From: Sarcomyxa edulis
Lineage: Eukaryota > Basidiomycota > Agaricomycetes > Agaricales > Mycenaceae
Direction of reading: 5' to 3'
Length of the DNA: 64,000 nucleotides
NCBI GenBank assembly: GCA_009761415.1
Contig: QUOL01000004.1
Location: 558,001-622,000 of the forward strand
Positions 11,686 to 24,444 of the stretch are shown piece by piece. The stretch's first letter is position 1. Each line of letters begins with the position of its first letter. Below the pieces are notes generated by a model. The model was not told the origin of the DNA and did not search any database. It was given only the letters and a program-made list of their open reading frames with translations. The position numbers were made by a program, and so were the translations under genes.

Positions 11686-13443
11686 TTATACAAGGGAGTT
11701 GATGTAGTTCTCAATGTCTGAAAACATAACATGAGATGAACAGGAATCATCGAGGTAAACGACAGACTTACTCGCATACCCGTTTGATGCAATAATCATC
11801 GCATCGTTGACGTTCGGATTCAAGTCATGAGCAATCTCGTAGGAATCAGGTATACCGTCTCCATCCGTATCCGTAGGAGCCTGTGCAGAACAATACTTAG
11901 CAGACAGAACGATCAGATTCAAGGAGTGTAGACAGAGTCTTACAGTTCCGCCAGTGACAGGTCCGGGTCCATCGATAGGTGCAAGTGTAGGATCCGTAAT
12001 GAGGGCCCCGACCTTTCCAAATGATCCAAGCTCCGTTTCGATGAGATAGGTGTCGACTCTGTCTCGGGACTTGCTAGCTCCAGCTGAGCTCTGTACTTTT
12101 GCAAGCGCATCTGTAGGACTGAGGAGTGTGGCGACGGTAGGATAATCGTATTTGACAGTCTGGAAGTCGACGTCGGAGTAATCTGCGGTGTTCTGTGCTA
12201 GTATGAAACCGTTTATTGTGCCGTCCTGAATGATTAGTCGTTCAGTAGAAGCTAGTTCCTCCAGAGTGATAGACGAGGCAAACATACCTGATCAGGATCA
12301 TAATAGTTGTTTGAAACGAATGTGTGGAAATTCAAGTTACCGCGGGTGAAGGGTTCGATAGTTGTAGAGGGACCGCTACAGATGGACGAGTTTAGAGCAA
12401 GTTGGGTGTAGGGATTTGATAACGGACCTTATGAAGACGTTGTTCAAGATATTGGCTTCGGATGGTCCAGCAGAATCTCCAGCGATGTAACCTATGTATC
12501 AATGGGCCATTAGTCAAGTAGAAGACGACAAGCAGGATAGCTCGTATACCTCCACCTCCACCCCAATTGTATACCTATATAATATCTGTGAGAACACAAA
12601 GAACGATCCTTCGTGATCGTACACTTACTACATTATTGACAAACTCGTTGACGCCCTTGACTTTGGGGTTTCTGGTTTGATTGTCGATATACAGGGTTCG
12701 AATGATACTGACGCCCCCGGTCGTTTGCATGAGTCCTCCGGCTGAGTGAGTTTCCAGCCCTTGCGCTATGATGCTGTCGGAGATGGTGACATTGGACACG
12801 TCTCCATTGATCGAGAACGTCTCGTCCCGACCCCAAGATACACTAACATGGTCAAATATCATGTTGGCGCCATTGGCAATGGTAATAGCGTCTTTACCCG
12901 CGTCGCCTATGAGTACAACCATTCTGTGAGACTAATCAGTGTGTGGTGAAATTCGAAAGTATTTACCGGTGGTGCCCATCCTGAATCGTAGGTATCTTAT
13001 GATGGTGTTATCAGCTCCCGAGAAGGACACACCGTTTCCATAGATGGTAATGCCTTGACCAGGAGCAGTCTGTCCAGCAACAGTTATATCGCTGCTAAAT
13101 ACAATCCGGTCTTTGATAGTGATGAGACCCCCGACGTTAAATACGACGATCTGGCAAGATGTCAGAAGCGAATCTCGGTGATGGCCGACAGAAACATACT
13201 CTGTTTGATTCAGAGACAGCATCGCGGAGACTGCCAGCGCCAGAATCATTGAGGTTTGTGACAATGTACACGCTTCCAGCTCTTCCGCCGATAGATTGTG
13301 CACCGAAACCTATATATGCATTAGTATGGATCGTCAAGAGCTTAATTAATGAAAGCACCTTCAGCACCAGGAAATGCGGGAATGGCAGCGCATAGACACG
13401 CGGATAAAGCCGTAACAAAGGCGATGATACAGGATCGCTTCAT
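11686..13443 (-). CDS. Secreted pectate lyase, polysaccharide lyase family 1
   Basis: The start MKRSCIIAFVTALSACLCA at 13443 is a clear signal peptide, followed by AIPAFPGAEGAGFGAQSIGG. The PL1 parallel beta-helix follows: VYIVTNLNDSGAGSLRDAV, VVVFNVGGLITIKDRI, ITVAGQTAPGQGITIYG, NTIIRYLRFRMG, IFDHVSVSWGRDETFSI and VYNWGGGGYIAGDS. The enzyme cleaves alpha-1,4 polygalacturonate by beta-elimination, usually with calcium. The C-terminus carries DTDGDGIPDSYE, an EF-hand/thrombospondin type 3-like calcium-binding repeat, then NPNVND and a short tail ending IENYINSLV. At least seven introns are needed. It is a plant cell wall degrading enzyme; the remote possibility is a related lyase of the same fold. 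A TATA box lies 38-45 nt upstream of the ATG. Confidence 0.92.
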
Positions 13444-13480
13444 AGTGTCGATGGGACATGAATTCAGCTTGTACAGAAGG

Positions 13481-13488
13481 TTTATATA
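13481..13488 (-). promoter_or_regulatory. TATA box of the pectate lyase gene
   Basis: The minus strand reads ACTATATAAACC 38-45 nt before the start codon, a good core promoter TATA. The wider gap (13444-13906) is shared with the divergent SAM37 gene and holds nothing else I can name. Confidence 0.5.
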
Positions 13489-13906
13489 GTCCGGTCACAA
13501 TTCATATGACCAGAGAGCCTTGAATGACGAGAAGCTTAGCAGCACTACGATGATATTGTTTCTGAATCCGAATTTTCGCCAGAGTACTTCCTCTAGGTTT
13601 CGAAGGCATGGAACGCGGTCACGGTTCCGTCCTTTTGACCTGAGCGGGCCGTGCACCACATGTACACTCTGAGAACTAGGGAAAGTCGCCAGAAGTTGTC
13701 AGTATTAGCTGTGGACGTACGCAGATTTCAAAGACGGCAAACGGGAGGTGAAAGTAGAATTGAAAGCCAGGACGTCCAACACGAATGCGATCAGATTTCT
13801 ATTTCCTAAAATGGGGAACAATGGGTGCACGTGGGTTTTGATCGAGGCTCTTGCCAAACAAACGCCTGTGTCAGACAGTCACATTCTGTCACACAGACCT
13901 CACGGC

Positions 13907-15230
13907 ATGTCACCTCCCATTCCGTCACCCCAACCCGTGCTGTACGTCTGGCCTGGAAGATGGAACCTCCCGTCTTCTCATCCAGAATGTCTTGCAGCTA
14001 TCATGTATCTTCAGCTTGCTATCCCTGGACAGTTTGCACTTGCGGAATGTGTGAACCCTGACTTGTCTCCGAGCGGTGCGTTTCTCTGGTCAGGCAGGTT
14101 CAATGCGCTTGCTAAAGCTTCGAAAATGGCTAGGTCAGCTGCCATTCATGGTACACGGTCACTCAGTTCTGTCTACGCTCTCGTCCATCATCCACCACGT
14201 GGCCGGCGACAAGGAGAAGTCGATAGACGCGTCATTGAATGCCATGGAAAGAGCTCAGAAGATAGCATGGTGTTCCCACATTGAATCCAATCTTGGAGAT
14301 CTTGTCGTGAGCATTCACCAATTATGGGCTTTGATGCACTCTGATACTAAGCTTGGCCGACAGTCCCATATGTTTTACTCGCTCGACGCGAACTGGTCAG
14401 GGTTGACCCATCCCGTCCTCGTCGGCATGCTACCTTTACCGCAACGCTACTATGTTCCCAACAGATTGAGGCAATTAGCCAAACCACGTCTGGAGGCTGC
14501 GGGACTGTGGAACCTGCCTGGCATCGAACAGGAAGAGAAGAAGCCTTTCAAGGACGAGAAACTGAAGAAGAAGGAAGATCCGAAGGATAAGTATCTTAAG
14601 GTCTTCGAACGAGAGAAGGTACTAGTTTTATGAATGATCATCAATGACGGGCATCTTTAACAAAGACTATCATAGGTGCTAGAGAAAGCGAAATCATGCT
14701 TCGACATATATTCGAGACTACTTGCCGGCAAGCAATTCTTCTTCCACGATAGGTCAGTGATCAAATCTCGGTTTGTTCTTGCCGATCCGTTTACAATTCA
14801 TTCCAGACCAACGACACCGGATGTTCTACTGGCGGCGCACATTCTTCTCTTGATCGATCCTCCATTCCCCGACCTATTACTCCAGACCCTTCTCAAAGAC
14901 TCGTACCCTACTCTCGTCTCCCATGCTCATCTCGTTCGCGCGCAAGCATTCCCCCCTTCTTCTGCCCCAATCCTCAAACAGTCTCCCGAACTGTACTCTA
15001 TCCGTTCCCTGATACCATCCTTGAGGCGGACGCATCCACGACCCAAAGCTGCGGATGAAGATGAAAAATCTGTGGAGGATATTCAACACGAAAGCATATC
15101 TTGGGGTTGGACGGCCTTCGCTATCTTCACGATACCCGTCTTCTACCTGTGGCAGATAGCGCCACTCTGGCAAAAATATTTGGATGAAGCCGAAGCCGAA
15201 GCTGGTGACGACGAAGACGAGCACGAATAG
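13907..15230 (+). CDS. SAM37: SAM37/metaxin-like subunit of the mitochondrial SAM complex
   Basis: From MSPPIPSPQP at 13907 the protein runs VLYVWPGRWNLPSSHPECLAAIMYLQ, the thioredoxin-like N-terminal segment of Sam37/metaxins. It continues through an intron (donor near 14075, acceptor near 14133) to GQLPFMVHGHSVLSTLSSII, then ALNAMERAQKIAWCSHIE, the glutathione transferase-like helical region. After a charged Lys/Glu linker (EEKKPFKDEKLKKKEDPKD) comes RPTTPDVLLAAHILLLI. The C-terminus has one membrane span (WTAFAIFTIPVFYLWQIAPL) and an acidic tail, matching fungal Sam37. The complex inserts beta-barrel proteins into the mitochondrial outer membrane. The frame is open upstream to 13748, but the later ATG fits the family better. 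Confidence 0.85.
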
Positions 15231-15255
15231 GATTACAATATATGTATGATACAGA

Positions 15256-18200
15256 CTAATGAAACACAACCTCGCACATATCACATTTGAAGGCATCGTA
15301 AGGGTTACTGAACGTGCAGGTGGCACAACTCTTCTCTGTTAGTTGGACCGGAGAGCTCGAGTCCGGTGGAGTCGCGGACGACGGTCTCGGCATGCCTCCC
15401 AACAGCGTTCCGCCAAATCCTCGCTCTGCTGCCCGACTCTTCTTTCTCTTCGGCTCCCCGTCAGAATCGGAGCCAACTTCTTCGCTTTCTTCTCGCAGGT
15501 CAATAACATCGTTAGCTAGGATACCAAGCGACTCCACAGTCGCTGTATTATCTTCAAGTTCCTTGCCACGGTAGAATAAGCGCTGGCAGATAGTAGGTAT
15601 ATCAAGCTCGGTGCTCAACTGCCATGCGACAAAAAGTTAATGACCGAGTACAGAATATTTTGGGAAGTATCTCTCACCGCAATCTTGATGTCTTTCACGG
15701 TCATATGTTTCGTAATAATAAATTTTCTTCGCTCTCCGTGTTCTTTCACTTGCCGTAGTCGTTTCGATTGTCGCGAGCCGTTGGAGTTCTTGGATCCGTA
15801 AGTCTTCGTGATTCGCACGACAGAGGAACTTTCTAGCTCCCCCTGCCCAGTGAGAGGATCCTTAGGGCCGCACCGACGAATTGTGATATCGGTGCTTTCC
15901 CATGCAGACTTCCTGAAGAGACGTCTTAGTCGGGACAGGCAAAGTGACGCTCGTCTTACTTACCTTTTCTGGCGACAGTCTTCACATACTGGAACGTCGT
16001 GCACGTAGCGAGGAAATGGATCGCCATCTTGTGTTATCTTTTCTAGAGAAATCAATGGGCCTCCCGAGTACCTGAGAAAGATTGATCAGCGCTGTAATAT
16101 TAGTACAATATATGCCTATGCGTGTAGACATACAGGTTTTCCAGGATATTCCAGTCACTACGTTTGATGACAGCAACCACCGAGACATCAAGATCAGCTG
16201 AAGAGTTAGGGTCCAAGACCAATTTATCATGTTCGCAGAGAAAGACGGTATTATCGATAGTCTCAGGTCGAGAAGATTCAGTTGGTCGAGTTAACCATTG
16301 ACGCCACGATCGGACAAATTGCGCAGGAACAAGAGCGCATGGGACATCCTCGAGGAGGATCGAGTTTCCGGTCAGAGCATTTTCGTGCATGTGTCGCAGC
16401 TTAGCCTTCTCCTCCTCGGCACGTTTCCGGGTTTCTCGTTTGTCTTCTCTAGAAACATTGATCAAGGCATCACAGACTGCGCAAGGTTCCGTATCTGCCG
16501 ATATTGGAATCCAGGAAGGATACAATCCCGTAAGAAGTTCACAGGCCTGCAGAAAATGCAATATCAGTCAAACGCTCCAGCTTGTCGGGAGGCGCTTACT
16601 TCCACAGAAATACGACGCCTCGTTGTCGAGTTCAGAGTAAGTGCATCGTGCTCACACCGAACATGGGCGTCGAATTCGGGTGTGTCAGGTCCAGGATCTC
16701 CCTCGCCTACAACATGCATCCTTGGTTTTGCAAGTCTCCAGTCTGACCAACGACCGTACGCCGTCAATATTACTTTTTTGGATCATACAGACACTTAGAT
16801 CTCACCTCTGAGCCAGAATTTCGATATCCAGTAACCAGCAGCCTCTACGCCTATTTCAGAGACTTGGTCAAATCGCTCAACTATTCGCGGGTGTTCCAGC
16901 TGATATAATCGTTCTGGGACCGAAAATTATGAGCATCGTTTCAGATAAAAGAAGCTACGAAAAGACTGAGACCTGTAAACTTTGCAACTACGCAGTCTCT
17001 GCAGACAGCATTTGGGGTCAGACAAGGCTCGAAATAGCAATTGGTGTCCTCAGCTATCCGAGCGTACGCCGCCTGAGTCATAGCCGTGATCTCGTCAATA
17101 ATACATTTCTACGCCGTAAGAAGAGAAAGACGAACATCGGTGATTCGTTTCATCATGTTCGCCTTGGTAGGATCCAAGTTTCCGTGCGGGCATATAATGT
17201 CGTTGATCGCAATTGGTCTGCACGGAGGCAGCAGAGACGTCTCATCACCTTGCCGATATTTGTCGAGTTCCAAAACAGATGCGATCGCGTGAGTGGAAAG
17301 CCAAGACTCCAATGCCTGTTGGCTGACTACTACAGACTCCTATGGTGGTTTTTTTAGTATCCCGGAAAGGTTTCGAGATTACTGGGTAAACTGACTTGAC
17401 TTCCCGATGAGAGATTCCACCGCTGGTAAATAGCCATCACCTTCCGTCTTGTATCTTGGAATAGAAGTTTGGCATGACTCTCTCTGAGGATGAATTGGTA
17501 TAAATGAAGTACTACTTGTAAGTGACACATACTTGGCTGAGAAAACCTCGCAGGCTTCATCATGAGCTGCATTCAAGGACTTGACGACCTCCAGAGCTCG
17601 AGGAGGCGGTGCAGGCGCATCTATAAGCATTGTTGCTTGGTCGTCAGATGGACATACTTCTTTCCGGGCGTATATAAGCATATACGCGTCTTTAGATGAT
17701 ATAATGCTGGATAGTTTGTTGGTGTTAATATCTGCCAGAATACGAAGGACTTGCTTACTCAGTGGCATTGGAGTCTGGTGTTCTAGAAAGGGCCCCGGAA
17801 ACCCGGGGAAGCCTGCGAGATCTTGTAAGTGGTGCTGATGACATTCGGTGATTATCTGACTTACTCGGTCACCTCGTCGTCGCTGTCAGCTACTCGTCTT
17901 CTCTTTCTCGCATTATTTGCTCTTTCTTTACGAATCTGAGAACTAGACGCTCTATGAGAGTTGATTCAGATAGAGCTCAACATGTAGATGTCGAGACGTC
18001 AAGACCTACTTCTTGTCTTCATCGTCGTCTTCTAAGTCAATCACGATCTCGTTCTTGCCTGGTGTATGTTTATCGCCCAGCGATTGAATCTTGGTGACAA
18101 CCTCGTCGTTGAACTGGAACCAGGCTTGCTCGCTTTCCAAAGGTATCAGAAAAGATCAAAGCATACCAATGAGGTCTGATAACATACGTAGCGTCAAAAA

Positions 18201-19971
18201 CTTGGGCTTCGTAATGCCCGTGATATGCACTAGCACCTTTGTGCAGCAAAACTCCCCGCTGATGCATAAGATGAATCAAATTCTACAAAACTCTCAGCAC
18301 AAAGGATGTTGACTCACAAGCTCATATATGTTTTCGTTCTCTTCATTATCGGCAGCAGTTTTGCGATTCGAAGCAGTGCCTAGATATCGGTTCATATCGA
18401 GGGTTTTAGGGAACTTTATGACGTGTTTGGACTTCTTGCGCTCCATGGATGACACGTCGTAGACAAAACGGAGCAAAGAAAAATGTAGAACAGGAGGAAG
18501 CTCGCGTAGCTCGGTGTATCGGGTGGCGTCTTGGAGACTATTGCATTGAGAACACAGATATCTAGAAAGATGTGACAAGATTCATGGAATGGCTGCATTT
18601 CGAAGGTATTGGGACTTACTTGTTGTCGCCAGACAGTATCTCAGGTAGAAGTAAGGCTGCGATGCGATCCTCTAGACGGGCGATACTCTGAGATAGAGAC
18701 CGTCACAACCATGCTAAAAGAGTTCATCTGAGGAGTCGCTCACGTCAAAATTGATTTCGATTTCCAAGAAATTAGACATTCTTTCGGATCTATATTTGCA
18801 GTTATCACATATTGTCCCGTAAACTTGTTTACCCTCGAACTAGAGGGACGATATAAACGGAAGACTGAGGGAAAAGGCAGAGATATGCACCTGATCAGTG
18901 ACAAGCGACCTCAAAGAAGGAATAGACTGTTTCTTGAATTCGGCATCAAGATGAGACATAAATAATTTCGAGAATCTGGATTATCAGGTCAAGACACAGT
19001 AGAAGTCAGGAGGGTGAGAATGTGGGTAATACTGACTCTTGAGCATCTTGTTGTTCGGTTGTTCGGAGCTGCAGACTTTCGACTAATTTCGCAGGGTTGA
19101 AAACGCTCTGGGTGCTTTCTTGCAACGCTGCAAAGGTGACTTGCAGCTGGAAAATAGGTGACTCCTACGGGGAAAATCAATTTCAAACTACGGACAAGAA
19201 ACGCAGGCACAGACCAACCTCGAATTTCTCTTCTGCATCTTGCGACGGTTGACAATTATACACGCCACTGCGGAAGGCAAGATCTCGAAACCACACCTGT
19301 CAAATCCGTTCAATACATGTCGTCCAATTGAAGATATCTGCGTACTTGGAGGGAGGCATTTGCGTAGCAAGTCGCCCCGAGATTCTACCACAACATAGTG
19401 TTCACGACAATACCGAGGTTTCCTTTCAATAGCGTACCTTTAAGCCTACAGGAAGGTCCGGATCTTTAGCATCGAGTATTGGATTCTCCCCAAGCTTGAC
19501 AGCTTTCATAAACGTCTCCAGAGCATCGTCTATGAACATGTTGAGTCCTGTCTTTCATGTTCAAAGCAAGAGGGACATACCTTCGTCTTCCCATGTCTGT
19601 TGGCCTATATAATTGAGACAATTGGGGTTGCCTTTGCATGATTTCTTAGTACATGTCGGTGCTTCATCGTCAGATATTATGATTATATCGTCGTCGAGTT
19701 CTCCAGACGCAGCGACTTCTTTCGTCTTGGGAGTGGCATCACGGTGTCCGGACACAGGTGGCGCATATCTGTTAGGGCAAAAGGGATACCTGCTCCTGTT
19801 AGAGAAGCCACAGGTTGCTAGTATGTGTTCGGATGTAATTTCTGAAGCGTCTGTGACTTCTGTACCGACCCAGCCGTACGGTGAAGAGCCGAAATTGTCC
19901 CTGTGGAGGCGTTGACCAGCAGCAAGACCTTTCGATGACGGAGAGACGCGTCTTTTGCGTTTTGGAGGCAT
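15256..19971 (-). CDS. USP48: USP48-type ubiquitin carboxyl-terminal hydrolase
   Basis: A single 4.7-kb gene with many short introns, from MPPKRKRRVSPSSKG (19971) to CEMCEVVFH-like end CDMCEVVFH (15256). The USP core starts with the cysteine box NLGATCYANASLQ (near 19350). QEFSKLFMSHLD, the zinc-binding CxxC pairs TICDNC and LCSQCN, and the histidine box GASAYHGHYEAQVFD (near 18230) follow, then AYMLIYAR. After the core come DUSP-like segments, for example ACELLTGLYPSWIP and QFVRSWRQWL. A ubiquitin-like domain with FIITKHMTVKDIKIA and LFYRGKELEDNTATVESLGI follows, and last a C-x2-C...C-x2-C finger (CATCTFSNPYDAFKCDMC). USP core + DUSPs + UBL is the USP48 plan; USP48 in animals acts on nuclear substrates including histone H2A and NF-kB components. 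Substrate here is unknown. The gene is divergent from GAA1, only 158 bp between the ATGs. Confidence 0.88.
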
Positions 19972-20129
19972 AAGATATAGTGAGACTAGGATAGAAGGTG
20001 ATGAAAGGAAGATGAAAGATATTTCGCGTGCGTCGCGTTCAAGTCTAAGAGTGCATTTGGATGAAACCTAGTTTTGGATCGACCTTCTTCTCTCACTCAC
20101 TCAACTCGGACGTCGATTGTTTCTTGGCC

Positions 20130-22590
20130 ATGGACAAAATCAAACATCTCTTGAGACTCAAACGTTCGGGGAAGGATGCGAATGCAATCCGAATACGTAG
20201 GAGGAGGACCATGGTTGCACAACTATACCGCCGACTACCTTTCTTGACGTCCGTCACCCTCATCGTTCATTCCAATTGGAATTTGACAATTCCTTTCTTC
20301 AGATCAGCCCTATTACTTGCAGGATATCTATGGATGCTCATTGTTCCTTCGCCCTCGTTAGGCCGTGGTACGTATATTGACGAGAACGCGTTACAGCCAG
20401 GACAAGTACGTCTGAAGATTTACCACGAGCAATAGACTGCATGCCAATACTGCCACTGACATAGGTCAATACGTATTGGGGATGGGGGGACGTACATGCC
20501 GCAGATAGGTACCTTGGCCAACTAGAAGCCCTCCAAGATGCAAATGCTACGAGTGAGCAGTGAGATTGTGTCTTTCTTTGCTCATGCAATTTGATACTTA
20601 ATAGTATGTACAGACGTGCAGAATACCTTGAGACCGAATTTGGTAGATTGGGCCTCTCTGCTTCTACGCAGGGATACAATTTCACAGCTACCACTGGGGT
20701 GAGTGGCCCGTCGCGTTTCTGACGAGATTAAGATGACTGATACCTAGAGCGTAGAGAATGAGAGGTGTGAACGCCTATGCAGTCCTTTCTTCCCCAAGAG
20801 CAGCAGGAAATGAAGCGATGGTAATAAGTGCCTCATGGCTGAGTCGGACGGGTGAAGGCGACGGTACTCTCAACTTACGAGGCGTAGCCACCGTCCTCGC
20901 CCTAGCCCGTTATCTGAAGCGTGAGCGAGCCTTCCATGCAAACAAAATCGTGACTGAAGGTTGTGATTGCTATCAGAACATTCACTTTGGGCAAAAGACC
21001 TCGTTTTCGTAGTCAGTGATGGCTACTTGGACGGAATGCACGCTTGGCTTAGCGCATACCACGGCTCTGTGCAATCTAGTGAGCTCGTTGTGTACCAAGC
21101 ACCTCTTGTTACCACTGTCAACTGTTAACCATAGATCTTGATGTTGAGCACCTGAGAATATCGTCCGGTGTCATTTGGACTGCTCTGAATATTGACTATC
21201 CAGGCCACTCATTTTCTCACCTCGGAATATTCTTTGGTGAGTCTTGAATGACTTGTATTGTGAGAGTCAATGTCTCATGTCTCATATCTTCGCAGAAGGT
21301 CTAAATGGACGTCTTCCAAATCAGGACCTTCTCAATTCCTTCCAACGTATATCTCGACACACGGGTGGAGTTCCGGTCGTCGTCTATGATCATCTTGACC
21401 CGAGGGATTATCCTGAGAAGAGGGATGAACTCGAATACATGCCGACATGGCTTCCGCAGATCGTTCGCACAAACCCTGCAGTAGAAGCCTATGCATATCA
21501 AGCTAAGAATGTAGCTCGTCATGTCGGATATCAAGCTCGGGGAAGAGCGAGTGGTGTACACGGTCTCTTACATCAGTACGCTTCTCACTATGTTGATTTC
21601 CCTCTTGGACTAATTGGTGGACTAGGTTCCGAATAGATGCTATCACACTATTTGGTGTGCCTGCCACAGGACCTCACGGATTCCATGCAATCGGCAGGTA
21701 AGTGCTCGTCGAATGAGCTTATTCTAATGTATTGACTGACGCATGCCTCATCGACCAGAGTTGTTGAGTCTACTCTTCGGACTACAAACAATCTTCTCGA
21801 GAGACTCCATGCATCCTTCTTTTTCTATATTTTGACAGGTCCTGACAGGTTTTTGAAAATCGGCAGCTATCTTCCGAGTGCAGTTTTGGTCAGCGTAGCT
21901 ATGATGTTCTGGGGTCTAGGAGAGTGGGTCAATGCAGCTTGGATGAAGGATCCAGCTGCAAGACTTGACGAGAAAGCGCAGGTTATGGGATCCGAGGAAA
22001 CATGGATTCGAAGGAAGAGGCCAGTGTTGGAGGTGCTATGCATCATGATTTGCACGCACATCCTTGGGGTGAACCTCTTCACTCTGATGAACCATTCGTG
22101 GTTTATCGAGAATCAACGGGTAACATTCATCTCTTCATCTCTAAATCTCGATAGCTCATGCTTTTTGCAGATCCTCTCCCCCCTCTTTTTCGTTATCCTC
22201 TCGACGATACCTCTGACCGCCCTTCTCGTCAAGCCACAACAATCACCTACGACCGCCCCTCTCTCTTTGCTATTGAAATCCTTGAATCTCTGTTTTGCAT
22301 CTACTGTCATATCCATCACCACTGTGCTCAACTTCTCCTTGGCTGCAAGTCTAGCCATTCTGCTGGGGATTCCTTTGTGCTTATCGTCCTCGTCCCACAA
22401 TATACATATTCGTCTGACGAAGTACATCATCTACGTCGCATTGGGGTTGGGATGGTTGCTGGTTGCACAGGACGAGATACGAAAAGCACTCTGGAACTGG
22501 GAAATTCTGGATGTTTGGTTCGCTCCTTTCGTATGCGTCGTATACATGCCTTTGATGCTCCAAGCGGGCATTGCATGCCTCTTACCATAA
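20130..22590 (+). CDS. GAA1: GPI transamidase subunit GAA1 (GPAA1)
   Basis: The start MDKIKHLLRLKRSGKDANAI at 20130 is in the same frame as an ATG at 20061 but fits the family better. A first hydrophobic segment (SALLLAGYLWMLIVP) is followed by a lumenal domain: NTYWGWGDVHAADRYL, MVISASWLSR, LALARYL, DLVFVVSDGYLDGMHAWL, PGHSFSHLGIFFEGLNGRLPNQDLLN, then YMPTWLPQIV and GVHGLLHQ, GVPATGPHGFHAIGR. The peptidase M28-like fold of Gaa1 is recognisable. Several C-terminal membrane spans follow (LVSVAMMFWGLGEWV, LSPLFFVILSTIPLTALL, VISITTVLNFSLAASLAILL, VWFAPFVCVVYMPLML), ending GIACLLP. About 600 residues. The complex attaches GPI anchors to secreted proteins in the ER membrane. Introns are short, for example near 20408-20464 and 22121-22170. 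Confidence 0.92.
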
Positions 22591-22661
22591 TGATAGGATG
22601 CCCACGACATTTACAAGTCATTGATAACGGGATATAAGGATAGTAAGTGATGCAGAGTCTC

Positions 22662-24444
22662 TCAACCAATGTGCATCGCCATCCCAGGCATCGGGTCGTC
22701 TGACCCAAATAGATCATCTTCTGGCTCCTGATCAACGTCTACGTCTCCCTCATTCACACCACCATCCGGGTCAGTATCTCGGTCAACATCTAGAGCGATA
22801 CCTTCCTTTCTTAGTCTCTGTTGTTCTTTCATCTCGTCTCTTTGCGCCAACTTCATCTCCAAGTCAGTCGTCAGCTTTTTCAAGGCGTCTTCAAATCGTT
22901 TCTACGAAGGTGTACCAATATCAGCATATACAAGCACTACACAGAAGACCTTGCGTACCTTGATGAGCGGGTTCGCCGAACTAGCAATCTCATTACCTTT
23001 CTTAGCCACCGCCGCCTCGAGATCCCTGATCTCCTCGTTCAGTAATTTTCTCGCTTGCACAGCATCATCATCTTCGTCGTCGTCTTCATCCTCCTCGCTC
23101 TCGTCTTCCTCATCTTCATCGTCGTCCTCCTCACCGTCACCTTCCTCGTCTTCTTCATCGCCTAGCGCTAGGTCCAACTCCGCGGCCAGTTCTTCGTCGA
23201 TGTCCCCATCTCCTTCCTCGTCTTCCGCGTCTTCACCTTCATCTTCTTCACCAAGATCTCCGCCTGGAGTAAACGCTTCGCCCATGTCCGAAACAGCAGG
23301 GGTCGGAGCGTCGAGAGGTTCGTCTCGTTCAACAAATTCTGAATCGGACAAGTCCGGGTTGACATTCTCAAGAATCTCTGGGACCCACGTAAACATTAGA
23401 TTGTTTCTGAGCACGGCGTCGGGAACACATACCGTATTTGACTTGTGTTGCGCCTGCATCTTCCTCTAGTAGTCTTTCAACTTCTTGTTCTACACTCTCG
23501 ATAGTCTACATGATACAGGGTGTCAAGAGAACAAACAGCATGCATCGATCTGAGGCACCCACCCTCCTGTTCACTCTTTTGCGAAATCGTCGTTTGCGAA
23601 CGTGGTGCAATGGAGGCGTAATTCCATGAGGCCATATGAATTCATCAATATTGAAGTTCTTGTGATTCACCAAGGATTCGTCGTTTTCGATACGATTCTC
23701 CACCACCAGCATCTACACATACGAATGAAGGTGAGTATCTGGAACTGTCCGGATTATAGAATATAACTACAATACCTGGCATATATCTGCAACTTTGAAC
23801 ATCTGCTTATTGTCCAACGTCTTTTGAGATTCGATGATACACGGCAGATCGACAAGTTTTGACGAATAGGTGGAATTGCCAACGTGAAAGGTTGCTCGCC
23901 GAGAGTCTACACAACAGATATTTATTACACCCGTGACCAACAGGGAGAGGATATACAGATGACATTGTGTTTTTTTACCTTTGAACTTGAACCAAACGTC
24001 ATTGGAGATTTCTCTAGCTGCCACCATCTTTTTGAGCCTTTCACAATCCTCTCCAGGAGGCATCCGCAGAATAAATTGCTCTTCAAAAGCCAGGTCCTCG
24101 TCATCCGAGTCTAGTTCACGGTCATACGGTCCCAAGAAAGACATCCCCGGGGCCTGCGCTGCAGCCTTGTCGCTCAGTTTGAGCTTCAATTTCGGCTGAG
24201 GTTTGGATCTAGCAGTGGCAGATCGTGTAGTGCGGTCAGACGTCTCTGCATGGCCAGAAGGGACGCTCCCGCTTCGAAGTCGTGAAGAGGTGCCCGTGCC
24301 CAAGGCGTGTTCCGCTGCATTCCTAGGACGAGAGCGGCCGTAGAAGGAACCAGAGGGGGTCGCATTGAAGCCTGTGGAAGTGCCAGGCTGGAACTCGTCG
24401 TCATCTATTTCCACATCATCTACGACAATCAAGTCGTCCTCCAT
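22662..24444 (-). CDS. TAF7: TFIID subunit TAF7 (TAFII55)
   Basis: The start MEDDLIVVDDVEIDDDEF at 24444 precedes a Ser/Arg-rich region and the TAFII55 N-terminal domain. That domain reads EEQFILRMPPGEDCERLKKM, FKFK joined to DSRRATFHVGNSTYSSKLVDLPCIIESQKTLDNKQMFKVADICQML, then FIWPHGITPPLHHVRKRRFRK. These blocks are diagnostic. After VEQEVERLLEEDAGATQV comes a very acidic region (positions 23040-23270) with long Asp/Glu runs. A coiled-coil end (NEEIRDLEAAVAKKGNEI, then LTTDLEMKLAQRDEMKEQQR) and a tail ending GMAMHIG follow. TAF7 binds TAF1 and restrains its activities during pre-initiation complex assembly. The antisense Ser-rich open frame across the acidic region is a shadow. Confidence 0.93.

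Noticed and set aside
13748..13906. An extra 53-residue N-terminus for SAM37
   Set aside because: The added residues show no family similarity and the ATG at 13907 begins just before the conserved segment.
15256..15820. A separate small ubiquitin-like gene downstream of USP48
   Set aside because: The frame continues through introns from the DUSP region, and USP48 proteins end with a ubiquitin-like domain, so one gene is simpler.
22951..23469. Plus-strand poly-Ser open frame
   Set aside because: It is the antisense of the Asp/Glu-rich region of TAF7.
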